Assembly (NCBI GenBank): GCA_018136815.1
Contig: CM030942.1
Span: 1,179,797-1,243,796 of the forward strand
From: Isochrysis galbana
Taxonomy: Eukaryota; Haptophyta; Isochrysidales; Isochrysidaceae
DNA: 64,000 nucleotides
Direction of reading: 5' to 3'
Of this stretch, positions 1 to 10,236 are shown piece after piece. The position numbers and the translations under genes are program-made. Every line of letters starts with the position of its first letter. The first letter of the stretch is position 1. Below the pieces are notes generated by a model, which did not search any database, was not told where the DNA came from, and was given only the letters and a program-made list of their open reading frames with translations.

Positions 1-470
1 GGCCAAAAAGCAATAAATAATGTTATGTCCTAGCCACCCCCATTAACCATTAACATTAACCACTAAGTAATTACGGCAACGGATGAGGGAAGGTACTTAG
101 GGGACGGGCGCGACTGCAACGTAGTCACTCCGAGGCCGCACGCGAGGCGAGAATATGAATATAGAATATGAAGAAGTACTCGACACGACACCCGAACAAC
201 ATTAAAAAGAAACAGGTCACCCAATGACACAGAAGGAAGGCGAGAACAGAGAACACTCGCACTCGCTGGGGACTGGGGACAGGTGCACCCCGCCCAACTC
301 AACCCCAACTCCCCCAGCAACCTGAGCTCCTACGTAGAGCACAAGGGGAGATGCCGCAAGGCGGGTAGTGAGGGAGTGAGAAGGGGAGGGGCGTGGCTAC
401 GAAAGTGAACCTCAGTGCCGCGCGCGAGGCGAGAATATTTAAAGGTTTTTTTTTCGGTGCAAGCCCCAAC
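1..470 (-). repeat. R1 end fragment and R7 repeat copy
   Basis: No gene is visible. Positions 1-45 resemble the AT-rich end of family R1 (ATGTTATGTCCTAGCCA). About 300-455 is a reverse copy of family R7, recognisable by the reverse complement of AATATTCTCGCCTCGCGCG next to a T/A run, and by the GCCTTGCGGC and GTGCTCTAC blocks. Other R7 copies lie at 35.4-35.6 kb (reverse), 37.74-37.93 kb (forward) and as fragments near 5.76 and 18.23 kb. Open frames here are short and low in complexity, so I call none of them. Confidence 0.6.
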
Positions 471-964
471 CCCAGCAAAGCGCGCAAGAAAGGTTTGAAG
501 TGGAAGAGGAATAGGAGGGTGTGGCATGTGGTATCAATAGTATATCAGTACTAAAATTATGTGTGCGGTGTGTGGAGTGTGGGCCATTAACCTCTCATCC
601 TGCTTCTCTCCTCGCCATTCTCCATTCTTCATTCTTGCCCTCGCCTGCCCCGCCTCAGCCTCAGCCGTGAATAATCGCCCTCGGTCCTTGGTGCCCGCCC
701 ATAGATATAGATAGCCATAGCCAGCCCCCCTCACCCTACCTCTACCTCTGCCTCTGCTACCGCCATCCTCACCCTCGCGTACCCTCCTCCCATTCCCCCG
801 CATCTCGCCCTTGCCCTCACCCCCCCCCTCACCTACCGTTGCCTTGGCTTGATCTTCGCCCGTTCCTTTCCTTCGGTCTCTTACCTACCTGCACCTCGCC
901 TGCGCCTCGCGGGCACACGAGGAGCGAGGCGAGGTAGGTAGTGTCGGAGCGAAGCTCGTTTCCT
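471..964. other. gene-free spacer
   Basis: C/T-rich single-copy-looking sequence with simple-sequence character between 590 and 930. I see no frame with protein-like composition and no RNA gene. Confidence 0.4.
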
Positions 965-1205
965 CTTTGGGAACCTGCATTTCTTACCTTAGACGCGTGA
1001 ACAATTACCGTAACGGTAAAAATAAAACTCAAATCCTCGAATTTCGAGATGAAAATCGGCGGACCTGGACTTGAGCCCAGGGAGAATCCGAATCTGCACG
1101 CCTTGCGCGACCACGGCGAACATAGAAGACGGTATATAGCGAAGAAGGCTCGTACTCGTGCCGAAATATTCATGCCAAAAGGCCTAAATACAACAGGTAG
1201 GTAGT
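965..1205 (-). repeat. R8 repeat, reverse copy
   Basis: About 235 bp that recurs in forward orientation at 19740-19972 with over 90% identity by eye. Both copies keep a T-arm-like segment, GGGCTCAAGTCC, and an upstream AAGGCGTGCAGATTC block like the D-loop/anticodon part of a tRNA. The acceptor arms do not pair, so this could be a tRNA-derived SINE remnant rather than a tRNA gene. Confidence 0.6.
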
Positions 1206-1418
1206 GCGGAGTGCGCGTCACTATACACATACACATAATGAGCGACCCGTAAGTGCGCTTGCAAGCCGTTTGCGTGTCGTAGCGAGTGTGCCACGGTGAG
1301 CGGGGAGAGTGTAGAGTGTAGAGGTGGTGACGTAGGGACGATCCGATTGAAGCGTCAAGACCTCCCTACTCGATACGTAAGAGATTTGTATGTGTATGGA
1401 CAACCCACTGTCTTCTCG

Positions 1419-1925
1419 CCTTGTTTAGGTAAAAGAAAAAGAAGACGGGGGCGCCAGAGCCAGAGCAAAAAGGGGAGGGCCGCGACGTAAGACGTAAGCC
1501 ATCGCCGCGGCCATACTCGCTACGACGAGAGTGATTAGCGCGCTCTGGCTTTGGGCCCCTAGTTTCACGAGTGCCCTCCCCTCCCCTGCGTCCTGCGTTG
1601 TTTTTACCCGAAAGCCGAAAGGGACCCAAAAGGGGATTTCCCCCAGCGTGGACTCGAAGAGAGGGCGTGCTGGGGTGCGCAAGGTCGGTGCGTGCGTGCG
1701 TGCACCGGAGGCGGGACAAATATCGAGGGGAGGGGGCAGTGCGCAGTGCCCCTCCTCCCGATATCACTCAGACACCTAGCTCCTGGCTCCTGGCTCGTCA
1801 GGCATTATGCTGGTGGAAATCCGGGACTGAAACGGTGTGTTCAATTTCAATTAGCTCGTGGGGTTGGATAGAGGATATAACAATAAGTAATACTTTATTT
1901 TTATTTTTATTTTTATTTTTATTTT
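1419..1925 (+). repeat. R1 repeat with (TTTTA)n tail, copy 1
   Basis: Dispersed repeat shared with 9768-10155 (+) and 36937-37275 (-). Blocks common to all three are GACGGGGGCGCCAGAGCC, CCCGAAAGGGGTTTTCCCCC and GACAAATATCGAGGGGAGGG, and then a terminal GGATATAACA followed by an AT-rich tail. Here the tail is five units of TTTTA. A microsatellite tail at one end suits a retroposed element. No coding capacity is seen. Confidence 0.75.
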
Positions 1926-2745
1926 TATCTACTATTATTGTATGGACAGCCCACAGCTAAATCACAAGTACTACGTCCCACAAGATGTGCTTAGGCCGTA
2001 GTCGCGCTGTTGCAAACGTCGTCGCACCTTTGCCGCATCGCCGCACCCTCGTTATGGATATGGTCGCGCTCTCGCTATAATCTCTCATCTGCATCCTCAT
2101 CGCTCGCAGCAGCGCAACAGCGCAACCTCACTCATCCGCAACCTCATCGCTTGCAGCAGCCGATCGCCATAGCTACCGCGCTCGCCGTAGCCTATGCCCC
2201 AGCCCACACCATCACGGTGCCCTGCCACCCCACCTTGGTCGAGCCCTGGACGAAGCAGCGCCCTCACCGTGGTCGCAACCTCACCAGCCGTGGTAGCGAC
2301 CTCACCAAGCTGCAACTGCACCAGGCCAAAAGAGATGCTGCAGCCCAATGAGGTGCTTTGGGGGCTGCACGCAGACATCAGGGCAGGGACAATGCGTTGT
2401 GGCTGCGTCCGGCGTCCCCCCTCAGCCCCAGTCGCCGCCTGAGCCCCATGGGGGCCGCTGGGACGGCCGGGCGCGCGCCGTGCCGCGCATCCCCCTCTCC
2501 CGTTTTCGCCACGGTTCCGCCGCTTTGACTGGAAGGGAAGGTGCTGCTCTCTGAGTGAGAGTACTACAAGTATTAGTCTCACTCACAGAGAGGAGTGGGG
2601 GGGGGGGAGAGAGACAGAGTGAGATACGTTACGTAGATAAACAGAGAAAGCGAGGGTGGAGGGAGGAGAGGGGGAGAGAGCGAGAGAGAGGGGATTCGTG
2701 CGCGAGGAGCCGCGCAGCAGGCGATCTCCGCGACTCGCCGCCCGA
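1926..2745. other. spacer upstream of the NXD1-like gene
   Basis: No gene is recognised. Short direct repeats of CTCATCGC-type sequence occur around 2050-2160, and a purine-rich tract (GAGAGA, AGGGAGG) fills 2585-2695 just before the gene. The purine tract is probably 5' UTR or promoter, since its extension of the downstream frame is low in complexity. Confidence 0.4.
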
Positions 2746-3582
2746 ATGATCCCGCTGCTGCTCTGCTGGTCGCTGGCGCTGCTGCACGCGCCGGTGCAGC
2801 CGGCGGCGGCTGCGCGGGGCAAGCCAGTGCTGATGTTGCAGAATCCTCTCCGACGCGTCTTTCGTGGCGCGGCGCAGGCTGTGGGCCAGCCGATGCGCAA
2901 TGGCGAGGACGAGCAGTTCCCGTGGCTCTTCCGTGGGCGCCTCTGGTTCCGGCCAGCTCTGAGGCCCACCCCCCCAGCGGGCGCGCTGCCTGACGGCGTA
3001 GTGGCGCTTGGCCTCTTCGGCTGGACTGTGGGTGGGGTCGTCGCGTTGCAATATGACGAATCTCCGGTGGGGCCATACCTGGAGTACGTTGCAATGGGTG
3101 CACTTGTCTCGAAGCGTGGAGCTCTCGGGCAGTGGGGGGCTCGGCTGTACGTCAGCAGCGCAGCCGCCGAGCGCGCTTGCGTTGACGTCTGGGGCGTTCC
3201 GGCCTCGGAGGCTAGGATCCAATTCGACGAGGAGGGCGATTGGCTGCGAGTCGACTTGCCGCCAACGCCAGGGAAGGTGCCGGAGATTCGCCTGAGCGGC
3301 TGGACCAAGACGCGCACCAGCGCGCCCGATGACCCCATCAGAGGCGGGCTTCCCATTCTGTGGACGCCCACACTAAAGGCTCTATGGGCACCTATCGTCC
3401 CGTTTCCGGCAGGACAAACGCCTGGGCTCAATCTGCATGATCTCCGCCTGTCAGCCAAGAGCTTATCGCTGCACTGGTGCTTTCAGAGGCCGAGCGACTC
3501 GCTCGGCATCCCGCTACCAGTAGGACTGAGCGTTGACGGCATCGTGATAGAGATTTCTGAGCGCCGAGATACTGATTTGTGA
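2746..3582 (+). CDS. NXD1-like acetoacetate-decarboxylase-fold protein
   Basis: 278 aa, single exon. It resembles plant and algal NEOXANTHIN-DEFICIENT 1 proteins, which have an acetoacetate-decarboxylase-like fold and are needed for neoxanthin accumulation; the exact reaction is not settled. Seen here: a motif FPWLFRGR matching the family's PPWIFKG block, then the core TVGGVVALQYDESPVGPYLEY, a W-x-ARLYV strand, and a later GVPASEARIQF segment equivalent to the family's GLPSQVARF. The start at 2746 gives an N-terminus with a hydrophobic leader (IPLLLCWSLALLHA) ending in AAAARG. This would direct it into the secretory or secondary-plastid import route. The frame is open upstream to 2656, but that part is an arginine/glutamate-rich translation of a purine tract and is unlikely to be used. 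The stop is at 3580-3582. Identification is from family motifs remembered, not from a search. Confidence 0.72.
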   Translation: MIPLLLCWSLALLHAPVQPAAAARGKPVLMLQNPLRRVFRGAAQAVGQPMRNGEDEQFPWLFRGRLWFRPALRPTPPAGALPDGVVALGLFGWTVGGVVALQYDESPVGPYLEYVAMGALVSKRGALGQWGARLYVSSAAAERACVDVWGVPASEARIQFDEEGDWLRVDLPPTPGKVPEIRLSGWTKTRTSAPDDPIRGGLPILWTPTLKALWAPIVPFPAGQTPGLNLHDLRLSAKSLSLHWCFQRPSDSLGIPLPVGLSVDGIVIEISERRDTDL

Positions 3583-5309
3583 TCACGCTACTGGGCTTGT
3601 GGGCGCCTCCACCGGAGCTCTTGGCGATCAGTCACCAAAAGCTGACAATGTTTGGCTTGTGATCCCTCTCACTCTCACTCTACAACTTCAGAAGCATCAT
3701 TGAGCGTAATGAATGCTGCGCGACTCGGGCGCTCTGCTTTTGGCACCGATGGAAACAAGCGAGGCGAGGAGTACGGCATCGCCTCTTTTTGCGTCGCACT
3801 TGCGCAAGTCGTGCTCATGCAAAAAAGTACTCAAGGTCCAACCCACCATCACCTCCTTCCTCGCTTCGGCCCGAAACGCCCACCTAAGCAGCCACCATCT
3901 TCCACCATCGAGTCCGCTACTGCCCTCTGTCTCCTCCCAGTGATCCTTCAGCCCCGATGTGCCTCCTCCGTCACACTCCGCTCCTTTTCCCAGTGTGCCT
4001 CCATTCCACTCCTCTTCCCAATGTGCCTCCGTCATCCCCACCCTCGCCCTCTCCTCTAAGAAAGCTGTTGTCACCACCTCTTCTCTCCCCTTCTCTTAGT
4101 GTGCCGCGCCACCACCTCCTTCCCCGCCCCTACCTGCGTCACCGCCGCCATCAGCACCTCCCCCGCTACCACTAGCGCCGCCCAAGTATGACACATGCGG
4201 ACACGTATACTTAGGCAGCGTGGTGAACTTATGTAGTGAACCGCGAGGTGCACATGAGGCACATACAGACAGTGAGCAACGGGGTGCAGGCGATTGGCGC
4301 CCGGCACAGGACAGCCGGACGTGCACGTGAGCACTGACGAGACAGCTGTTCGCACCTCAGAACTTGCTGCTCATCGTAAACAAAGCCTCAACATCGGCAA
4401 CGACAAGGCCGCGGAGCGCCAAACGGCGATCTAAGCCCGCCATGAGGCGCGACGTGGGCACAAAGGTGGCCAGGCGCGCTAATTGCCGGATCGAGCTTGC
4501 CGGCGATTTGGTCTCGCTGCGTCGCATTGTTGTGCTCTCCGGTGGCGACAGACGCCTTATGCTTCCGCCTCGCCAGCCGGCGCACAGGGAGATCCCCTGC
4601 TACGCCAGCTCCAGCGAGGCCACCAGCAACACTGAGCGAATCCCGCCCTTGCGCACGACACTGTGCGTCTCATCTCTCTCGAGCCTTTTGACCAGCTGAG
4701 CCAAGTAGCCCCCGCTCCGCCTCAGCGCCCGCACACGGCCGCCTCGGGTGTCGTCGCAGCACGCGAGCGGTGGGGCGGCCTCGGGTAGCAGCTCTATCCG
4801 TAGGACACGCCCGCATACGCGGCGACGGAGCGCGCGAGCTCCTCGAGGAGCTAGCAAGAGGGCTCACTAACCCCCCTCGCCGGGGCGGCCTACTTTGTGC
4901 AGCGAACATGATTAGCCATGCGGGAGGGCCACCGGACGGCCTGTCTGGGGGTGGGGAGCGCGTGGAGGCACGCATTTGCATTTTTTGTGTTGCGGGCGCA
5001 ACTCGCAACTCCACGATGAGTGATTATGATTATACAAAGCACTTCAATTTAACTTCTTAATAGTCTCACCGCACACGCGGCCGTGGACCCTCTACTTTCT
5101 ACTCACGCAGCAAAACTTTCTACACCCCCAATCCGCCGGCCCTTTCCCCCCCGCCATCAGGCGACTCCCCCCGTGCACCACTAGGGGGATAGGGGAAAAG
5201 GGCTTAGATATGGTCGGTGGCCCGCGCCCCCCCCCGGTGATCCGTTCTCCCCTTCTCCTCCTATGCCTACCGGGCTGGCGGCGTCCTAAGTCCCGACTTC
5301 TCCTGTAAA
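3583..5309. other. spacer with a possible helical-repeat fragment
   Basis: No firm gene. From 3840 to 4080 there are degenerate copies of CCCAGTGTGCCTCC. On the minus strand, 4857-4600 reads as an 85-aa frame ending SVVRKGGIRSVLLVASLELA, with helical-repeat character like ARM/HEAT sequence. A further minus-strand frame continues to about 4360 after a stop. It could be the remnant or last exon of a gene on the minus strand. Nothing else is supported. Confidence 0.25.
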
Positions 5310-6190
5310 CAGGTGCGGGACTTACATATTTTTCGGTGGGCGGAGCTCTCGCTCCGCCCACCCCCTTCTCCGCGCTCCCTCTCCTCTCTCCTGCGGCACG
5401 CGCGATGGCGTGCCTGCGCCAGGCCTGCAGCTGCTTGCTGGCGACCCCTGGAGGCTCCTGGAGGCCAGTTCAGGGGGCAGAGGAGGCTGGGGCTGGGCCC
5501 TGGCCTCCCCTGCCTCTCCCTCGCTGGCGTTCCTGAGCCTCTGGGGCCCCAGTCTGCACCTGTCTGCCTGTCGAACAGGGGGGGAGGGGGGGTTGGAGCG
5601 ATGGGCTGGCCACGAGGGGCCAGAACGAGCGATCCAGGCGTGCCTGTCAGTGGGAGAGTGGGTCAGCCCCAGATGGGACAATAGGCTTCTAATAGGTTCT
5701 ATTAAGAGGTCAAGAGGCCTACCAGACCTGTTACCTGTTAATAGGTAATAGGTAAAAAAAAAACCTTTCAATATTCTCGCCTCGCGCGTGGCTATAGGCC
5801 TATACTATAGGTACCGCTATCGTAGCCACGCCCAAATCATCTCGGATCCCTTCCTCTCCCTAGTAACTTAGCTCAGAAGTCAGAAGCCAATCATATTCAT
5901 AATATACATCACATACTCATACATCTATCTTATTAGTAAAATGAGTTTTATTTTGACCTGTTACGGACCTATTGCGACCTGTCAATAGGTCCTCTTAATA
6001 GGAATAGGCCCCCGAAACCTGTTGACCTTGTACCTGTTGTCCCATCCGGGGGGTCAGCAGGGCAGTGGCCTCCTGGCAAGCCATCAGGCATGCCAGGAGG
6101 ATGGGTGGTTCCTCCCCCACGGCAGGGGAGGAGTGGAGAGAGAGGGGGGCTCGTGCCCCCCCATGGGCGAACCAAGTATAAACTTAGTTG
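5310..6190 (+). repeat. R3 retroposon-like repeat, copy 1, interrupted
   Basis: Long copy of family R3, ending on this strand with the reverse complement of its terminal hairpin (AACCAAGTATAAACTTAGTT). The C/G-rich body (TCTGCACCTGTCTGCC, TTGGAGCGATGGGCTGGCCACG) matches 9030-9260 and, inverted, 9264-9720. It is interrupted at 5668-6050 by a MITE. The uninterrupted site is preserved at about 9170-9190. Confidence 0.7.
5668..6050. mobile_element. 383-bp MITE with 8-bp target-site duplication
   Basis: Flanked by the perfect 8-bp duplication GGGTCAGC (5660-5667 and 6051-6058). Terminal inverted repeats start CCCAGATGGGACAATAGG on the left and, reverse-complemented on the right, CCCGGATGGGACAACAGG: 16 of 18 positions match. 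Further inside, AATAGG/CCTATT motifs alternate in both orientations. The 8-bp duplication suits hAT-type or P-type transposases, none of which is encoded here. A fragment of R7 lies inside at about 5750-5830. The empty target is seen in another R3 copy near 9180. Confidence 0.85.
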
Positions 6191-6876
6191 ACAAAGCACT
6201 TCAAATAATATTCTTATTGGTAGCGGTGGTGGTGTGGCTGGAATTGTGGATCTTTACCAGCCAGGATATGAATATGGGGAGTAGGGAGAAAAGAGGAGGG
6301 CTGGGGAGACGTCGGACGCAGGCCGTGGGCATGGACGGGAGGCGGGTTGGGCCCAAGCGGGGTGTCCGAGGGCTCGGCATGCTGGGAGACCTAACACGCA
6401 GGAGAGTCACGGGGGGTCACAGACGTCGGACATCGGGGCAGAAACAGGAGGCGGGAAAATGAGAGACGCGGGGGAGAGGGACGCGGGAACACACAAGGAA
6501 AAAATAATGGGGCGGGACGGGTAAGAAACGAGGAGGGGGGGGGAGGGGGGCGGAGAGAGGGGGAGGGGGGGAAGGATGGAGGGAGAGGGGGGGGGGGGGG
6601 GGGAGAGGGGGGGGGGAGATAGACTGGCAGAAGAATAACTCACATACTGAGATGAGTTGTTTTGAGTTTTCGTGTCGTTCTCGTGTTCTGCCGACAGGTC
6701 TCTGTCGACGGGTGGCGGTTTGCCGACTCAGCAGTGCGCCGCTCTTCCTCTCGCTCGCTCCCTCCCTCCCTCTCCCTTCCTCTCCTCCCCTCCCTCTCCT
6801 TCCCTCCCTCTCCTTCCCTCCCTCCCTCTCTCTCCTTCCCTCCCTCTCCCTCCCTCCCAGTGCGGCGGTGGTATCA
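6191..6876. other. spacer with strong strand-asymmetric tracts
   Basis: G-runs at 6534-6620 (several of 7-16 G) are followed by a CTCC/TTCC pyrimidine tract at 6736-6858 that ends CCCAG at 6856-6860. The tract plus CAG looks like a 3' splice site and could end an intron in the 5' UTR of the next gene. The frame through the tract is serine/proline/leucine simple sequence and is not called. Confidence 0.45.
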
Positions 6877-7776
6877 ATGGACCAGGAACGGATCAACCGC
6901 AATGTGAGCGAACTCTCGCAGAAACTGCTCGAAGGCTGCAAGTTGCTCTCCGACTCGTGCCCGGAGACGAACGTGCCGCTCGTGCTCACCCTCGACGGCC
7001 GGATCTACAGCGTGGGCAACGGTGCATACTATGAGAGGGATGAGACAGGCCAGCTGCTGGTCGCAGGGGCCGAGAAGGCTGGTGGCGCCTGTGTATCGCC
7101 GGTGCCGACACCTCACTCGGTCGGTGCGAGCTCGGCAGCACGCACGCCACGCTCGAGCCCACCTGTTGCTGCCGACACAACTGGCACCAGTCTGAGCGCG
7201 AAGGTAGCCGAGAAGCTGCTCGAAGGGTACACTTTACTGTCTGAGTCATGTCCCGTTACAAATGTGCCATTGGTGCAGAGTCCGGACGGGCGCATCTTCT
7301 CAGTCGGGACAAGTACATGGTACGAGCGGCGCGGCACCTCTGTAGTCGAAGTCCGTGGCAAGTCCCAACCTGGAGGACCGGCATGGAACGCCAGCCCTGC
7401 AGATTCGCTCACAGCTAGCAGCGTTCATTCCTTCCCATCTGCATCGCGGGGTTGTGATCGTGATAGCGCAGCTCTGGCCAGTGCAGCAAGCGGCTCTCAA
7501 CACCGCGGTGCCGCATGTGATAACTCAAGGGCGAATTCTCATGCAGCAGCATTGCAATCTGCTGCTGCCGCAGCAGCGGCGGCTGCGGCCGTGTCTGCCG
7601 CACCCGCTAGTGATGTACTGCAGTCTGAGTTGACTGCGGTGAGAGACGTGCTCACTGAGAAACTTGCTCAGGCTAGAATCGCCCTTTCTCGTGCAAACGG
7701 AGTCGATGAGGTCGCCCCACTTGTGGCGCTTGTGAAGGAGATTGCATCGGCGATAGGGGTCTTGAGGGCTGTCTAG
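6877..7776 (+). CDS. ZNRD2/SSSCA1-like protein, duplicated N-terminal domain
   Basis: 299 aa from the ATG at 6877. The N-terminus carries a motif of the ZNRD2 (SSSCA1, autoantigen p27) family: a helix ending KLLEGCKLLSDSCP, then the PL...DGRIYSV hairpin. It occurs twice, at about residues 8-48 and 106-146. The family's zinc ribbon normally has CxxC ... CxxC; here only the first Cys of each repeat remains (SCPETNVPL and SCPVTNVPL), so zinc binding is doubtful. The middle is Ser/Ala-rich with an alanine run. The C-terminal 55 residues (LTEKLAQARIALSRANGVDE onward) form the amphipathic helices typical of the family's end. ZNRD2 is a small regulatory protein without known enzymatic activity; the role here is unknown. 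The stop is at 7774-7776. Confidence 0.65.
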   Translation: MDQERINRNVSELSQKLLEGCKLLSDSCPETNVPLVLTLDGRIYSVGNGAYYERDETGQLLVAGAEKAGGACVSPVPTPHSVGASSAARTPRSSPPVAADTTGTSLSAKVAEKLLEGYTLLSESCPVTNVPLVQSPDGRIFSVGTSTWYERRGTSVVEVRGKSQPGGPAWNASPADSLTASSVHSFPSASRGCDRDSAALASAASGSQHRGAACDNSRANSHAAALQSAAAAAAAAAAVSAAPASDVLQSELTAVRDVLTEKLAQARIALSRANGVDEVAPLVALVKEIASAIGVLRAV

Positions 7777-8139
7777 GCCGCCTGGTGTTCAGCGAAAACA
7801 CGAGTGCATGATCCCCGGTAGGCACTCAGCTGCCTGAGCTTGGCATTCCGCTCCTGGCTATTTCCGTTGTTGTTTCCCATCACCCATCTTTCTCAAACGG
7901 CATGCTTAGCAAGCGCATGCTACTGCAATCGACCATGACTTCACGAATCGCGCACGTGCGGCGACATCCTAGGTATTGCTGCAGGCCTTTGGGACTACAA
8001 CAGTTATCGGGAGTGGAAGCATTGCCCGAGGTTTCTTTAAAATTTGCGGGAGCGAGAAAAGCCGTGGCTTGGCGTGTCAATAGACGTCGCACGGCGAAAG
8101 CATAGGTACGAACATATTGACCCGTTTCTAGAAACCTAC
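7777..8139. other. 3' flank and spacer
   Basis: No gene recognised between the ZNRD2-like stop and the R2/R3 repeat block. Composition is less GC-extreme than the flanks, and frames are short. Confidence 0.4.
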
Positions 8140-8580
8140 TTTTAGATTTTAAAGTATAAGTGGGGGACAATGGGGGCCTTGCGACCCCCTCACTCCATGC
8201 GCGGACACCCCCCGGGGTGGGCCCGTACAACCAACTTCAGCAACTAAGTTTATACTTAGTTCGCCCATGGGGGGGCACGAGCCCCCCCCCCTCTCCACTC
8301 CTCCCCTGCCATGGGGGCGGAACCACTCACTCTCCTGGCATGCCTGATGGCTTGCTAGGAGCACACAACCCTAGCTGACTCATTCCTCTCCCTACAGGAT
8401 CGCCTGACTTGCCCGCCCTGGCCCGTCGTGGCCAGCCCATCCCTCTGACCAGCCCCTCCTCCCCCTGGCCCCCGCTTTCAGGACCCCCCAGCCAGCTCCA
8501 ATTCCAGTCGATTTGCAAGGGCGTGTGAGCCAGCGAGGGAGAGGCAGGAGGGGCCAGGGTAGGCCCAGGTAGAAATGTGG
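8140..8580 (-). repeat. R2 fragment fused to an R3 copy
   Basis: 8150-8230 is the start of family R2 (GTGGGGGACAATGGGGGCC ... GACACCCCCCGGGGTGGG). It runs into a complete R3 terminal hairpin at about 8243-8262 (AACTAAGTTTATACTTAGTT), then a GGGGGGGC-ACGA-GCCCCCCC stem-loop and the R3 body to about 8580. The abutment of two retroposon ends suggests insertion of one into the other. Confidence 0.65.
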
Positions 8581-9029
8581 TGTTTCGCAGTTCGCAGTAA
8601 CCCGTAACCCCCGTTCACACTGCGTCGAAGCTCTGGACTTCTCTCTCCGGACTTCGCTCTTTCGCTGCCGTCGCGCCGCCGCTCCGCGGGGCCCTCGCCA
8701 GCGACAGAGCCCTCTCTTCCTCTCCTTCGGGAGAGCAGGCCGCGCACGGCCGCTCCGCCAGTGCCACTCACGCACTGGCTGCTCCGCTCCGGCTGCGTTA
8801 TGCCGCGTGGGGCTGCCCGGTCTCGATCGACTCGAACGCCCGGCACCTCCCACATCTTCCTCTCCTCCCAGTCTGGGGCGGGAGGAAGGGGATGTCCCTC
8901 TCTCTCTCTACGAGGGGGACGTGAGGTATTTGCACCGAGGAGGCGGCTCGCCGCGTCGGTCGAGGAGTGACTCGACGATGAACTCATCCAGGGACCAGGG
9001 ATAGGGGTTCTTCATCCACCCGAGTGAAG
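8581..9029. other. spacer holding a chromodomain fragment
   Basis: Single-copy-looking CT-rich sequence. The only supported item is the minus-strand chromodomain start at 8908-9015, given separately. Confidence 0.4.
8908..9015 (-). pseudogene. truncated chromodomain of a Ty3/Gypsy chromovirus
   Basis: 35 codons reading WSLDEFIVESLLDRR ... PPPRCKYL and then stopping. DEFIVE-x-LLDRR is the first strand of a chromodomain, and CKYL begins the second. The second half of a similar domain, with the same PPPRCKYL block, is found at 49731-50027. Chromodomains lie at the C-terminus of chromovirus integrases and bind modified histones. Integrase, RT and LTRs are not seen here, so this is a fragment. 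Confidence 0.55.
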
Positions 9030-9260
9030 TACGGCCCTCGCTGGCGCTCCCGAGCCTCTGGGGGCCCCAATCTGCACCTGTCTGCCTGTCGACCAGGGGG
9101 GGTGGGTGGGTTGGAGCGATGGGCTGGCCACGACGGGGCAGGACGCGCGAATGGGGCGAGCCTGCCAGTGAGAGAGTGGGCCAGCAGGGCAGTGGGCTCC
9201 TGGCACGCAAGCAAGCCATCAGGCATGCCAGGAGCATGAGTGGTTCCTCCCCCATGGCAG
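9030..9260 (+). repeat. R3 repeat, partial copy 3
   Basis: Matches 5540-5667 joined to 6051-6140, that is, the R3 body without the MITE. It supplies the pre-insertion site (GAGAGTGGGCCAGCAGGG). It ends at CCCCCATGGCAG, where an inverted R3 copy begins. Confidence 0.7.
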
Positions 9261-9263
9261 ACA

Positions 9264-9720
9264 ACTAAGTTTATACTTGGTTCACTCATGGCGGGGCACG
9301 AGCCCCCCTCTCTCTCCACTCCTCCCCTGCCATGGGGGAAGAACCACCCGCTCTCCTGGCACGCCTGATGGCCTGCCAGGAGCACACTGCCCTGCTGACC
9401 CATCCCTCTCCCCACAGGCACGCCTGATTCGCCCGCCCTGGCCTGTCGTGGCCTGCCCATTCCTCTGACCAGCCCCTCCTCCCCCTGGGCCCCCCTGTTC
9501 AGGACCCCCCAGCCAGCTCCAGTCGACTTGCAGGGGAGCGGAGCGCCAGCGAGGGAGAGGCAGGAGGGGCCAGGGCCATGCCCCAGCCTCACCTGCCCCC
9601 TGAGCCCTGAGCTGTGCTCCCAGGCCCTGCAGGCCATCTGGGGACCTGAGCGAGGGGCCGCAGGCGCGCGCCATGGGCCCCCGCCGCAGGGAAGAGAGGA
9701 GGAAAAGGGAAGAGGGAGGG
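9264..9720 (-). repeat. R3 repeat, inverted copy 4
   Basis: Begins with the terminal hairpin AACTAAGTTTATACTTGGTT, one change from the perfect palindrome of other copies, followed by CACTCATGGCGGGGCACGAG and the R3 body. Towards 9560-9640 it shares the GCCAGCGAGGGAGAGGCAGGAG ... CTGCCCCCTGAG segment with R2/R4 elements, so R2 and R3 are branches of one superfamily. With the preceding copy it forms a head-to-head inverted pair. Confidence 0.7.
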
Positions 9721-9767
9721 GAGGGGGGAGCGGCAGCTCTCCCCTCCGGTGTTTACGTGTCTTCTAG

Positions 9768-10155
9768 ACCTAGTTGGGTAAGAGAAGACGGGGGCGCCAG
9801 AGCCAGGAGGGAAGGGCCGCGGCTCGCCGCGGCCACTCGCTCGGGCGAGTGAGATTAGCGCTCTAGGCCCCTAAACTCACGAGTGCCCCCCCCCCCTGCG
9901 TTGCTTTTACCCGAAAGGGGTTTTCCCCCAGCGTGGCCTCGAGGAGAGGGTGTGCTGGGGTGCGTAGGGCCGGTGCTTGCACTGGGGGGAGGACAAATAT
10001 CGAGGGGAGGGGGCAATGCCCCAATGCCCCCCCCCCCCGGTACCACTCGGACACCTGGCTCGCCAGGCATGGCGGGAGTCCGGGGCTGAAAAGTTGTGTC
10101 CAATTAGCTAGTGGGGTTGGCTAGGATATAACATTTTAATTTTAATTTTAAAATC
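9768..10155 (+). repeat. R1 repeat, copy 2
   Basis: Full-looking R1 copy ending GGATATAACATTTTAATTTT with further ATTTT units. It contains the stem CCTGGC-TC-GCCAGG and a run of C at 10029-10038. It ends where an R3 terminal segment begins. Confidence 0.75.
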
Positions 10156-10236
10156 CTCCCCCATGGCAGGGGAGGAGTGGAGAGAGGGAGGGGCTCGTGC
10201 CCCCCCATGGGCGAACCAAGTATAAACTTAGTTGAC
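10156..10236 (+). repeat. R3 terminal segment, copy 5
   Basis: Only the last 80 bp of R3: TCCTCCCCCATGGCAGGGG, then GGGCGAACCAAGTATAAACT and TAGTTGAC. Confidence 0.75.

Noticed and set aside
2656..2745. Upstream extension of the NXD1-like frame
   Set aside because: Encoded by a GAGAGA purine tract; the ATG at 2746 gives a normal signal peptide.
2583..3458. 291-codon frame antisense to the NXD1-like gene
   Set aside because: Shadow frame; the plus-strand reading has family motifs.
6652..6876. Upstream extension of the ZNRD2-like frame
   Set aside because: It is a translation of a CTCC pyrimidine tract ending in an acceptor-like CCCAG.
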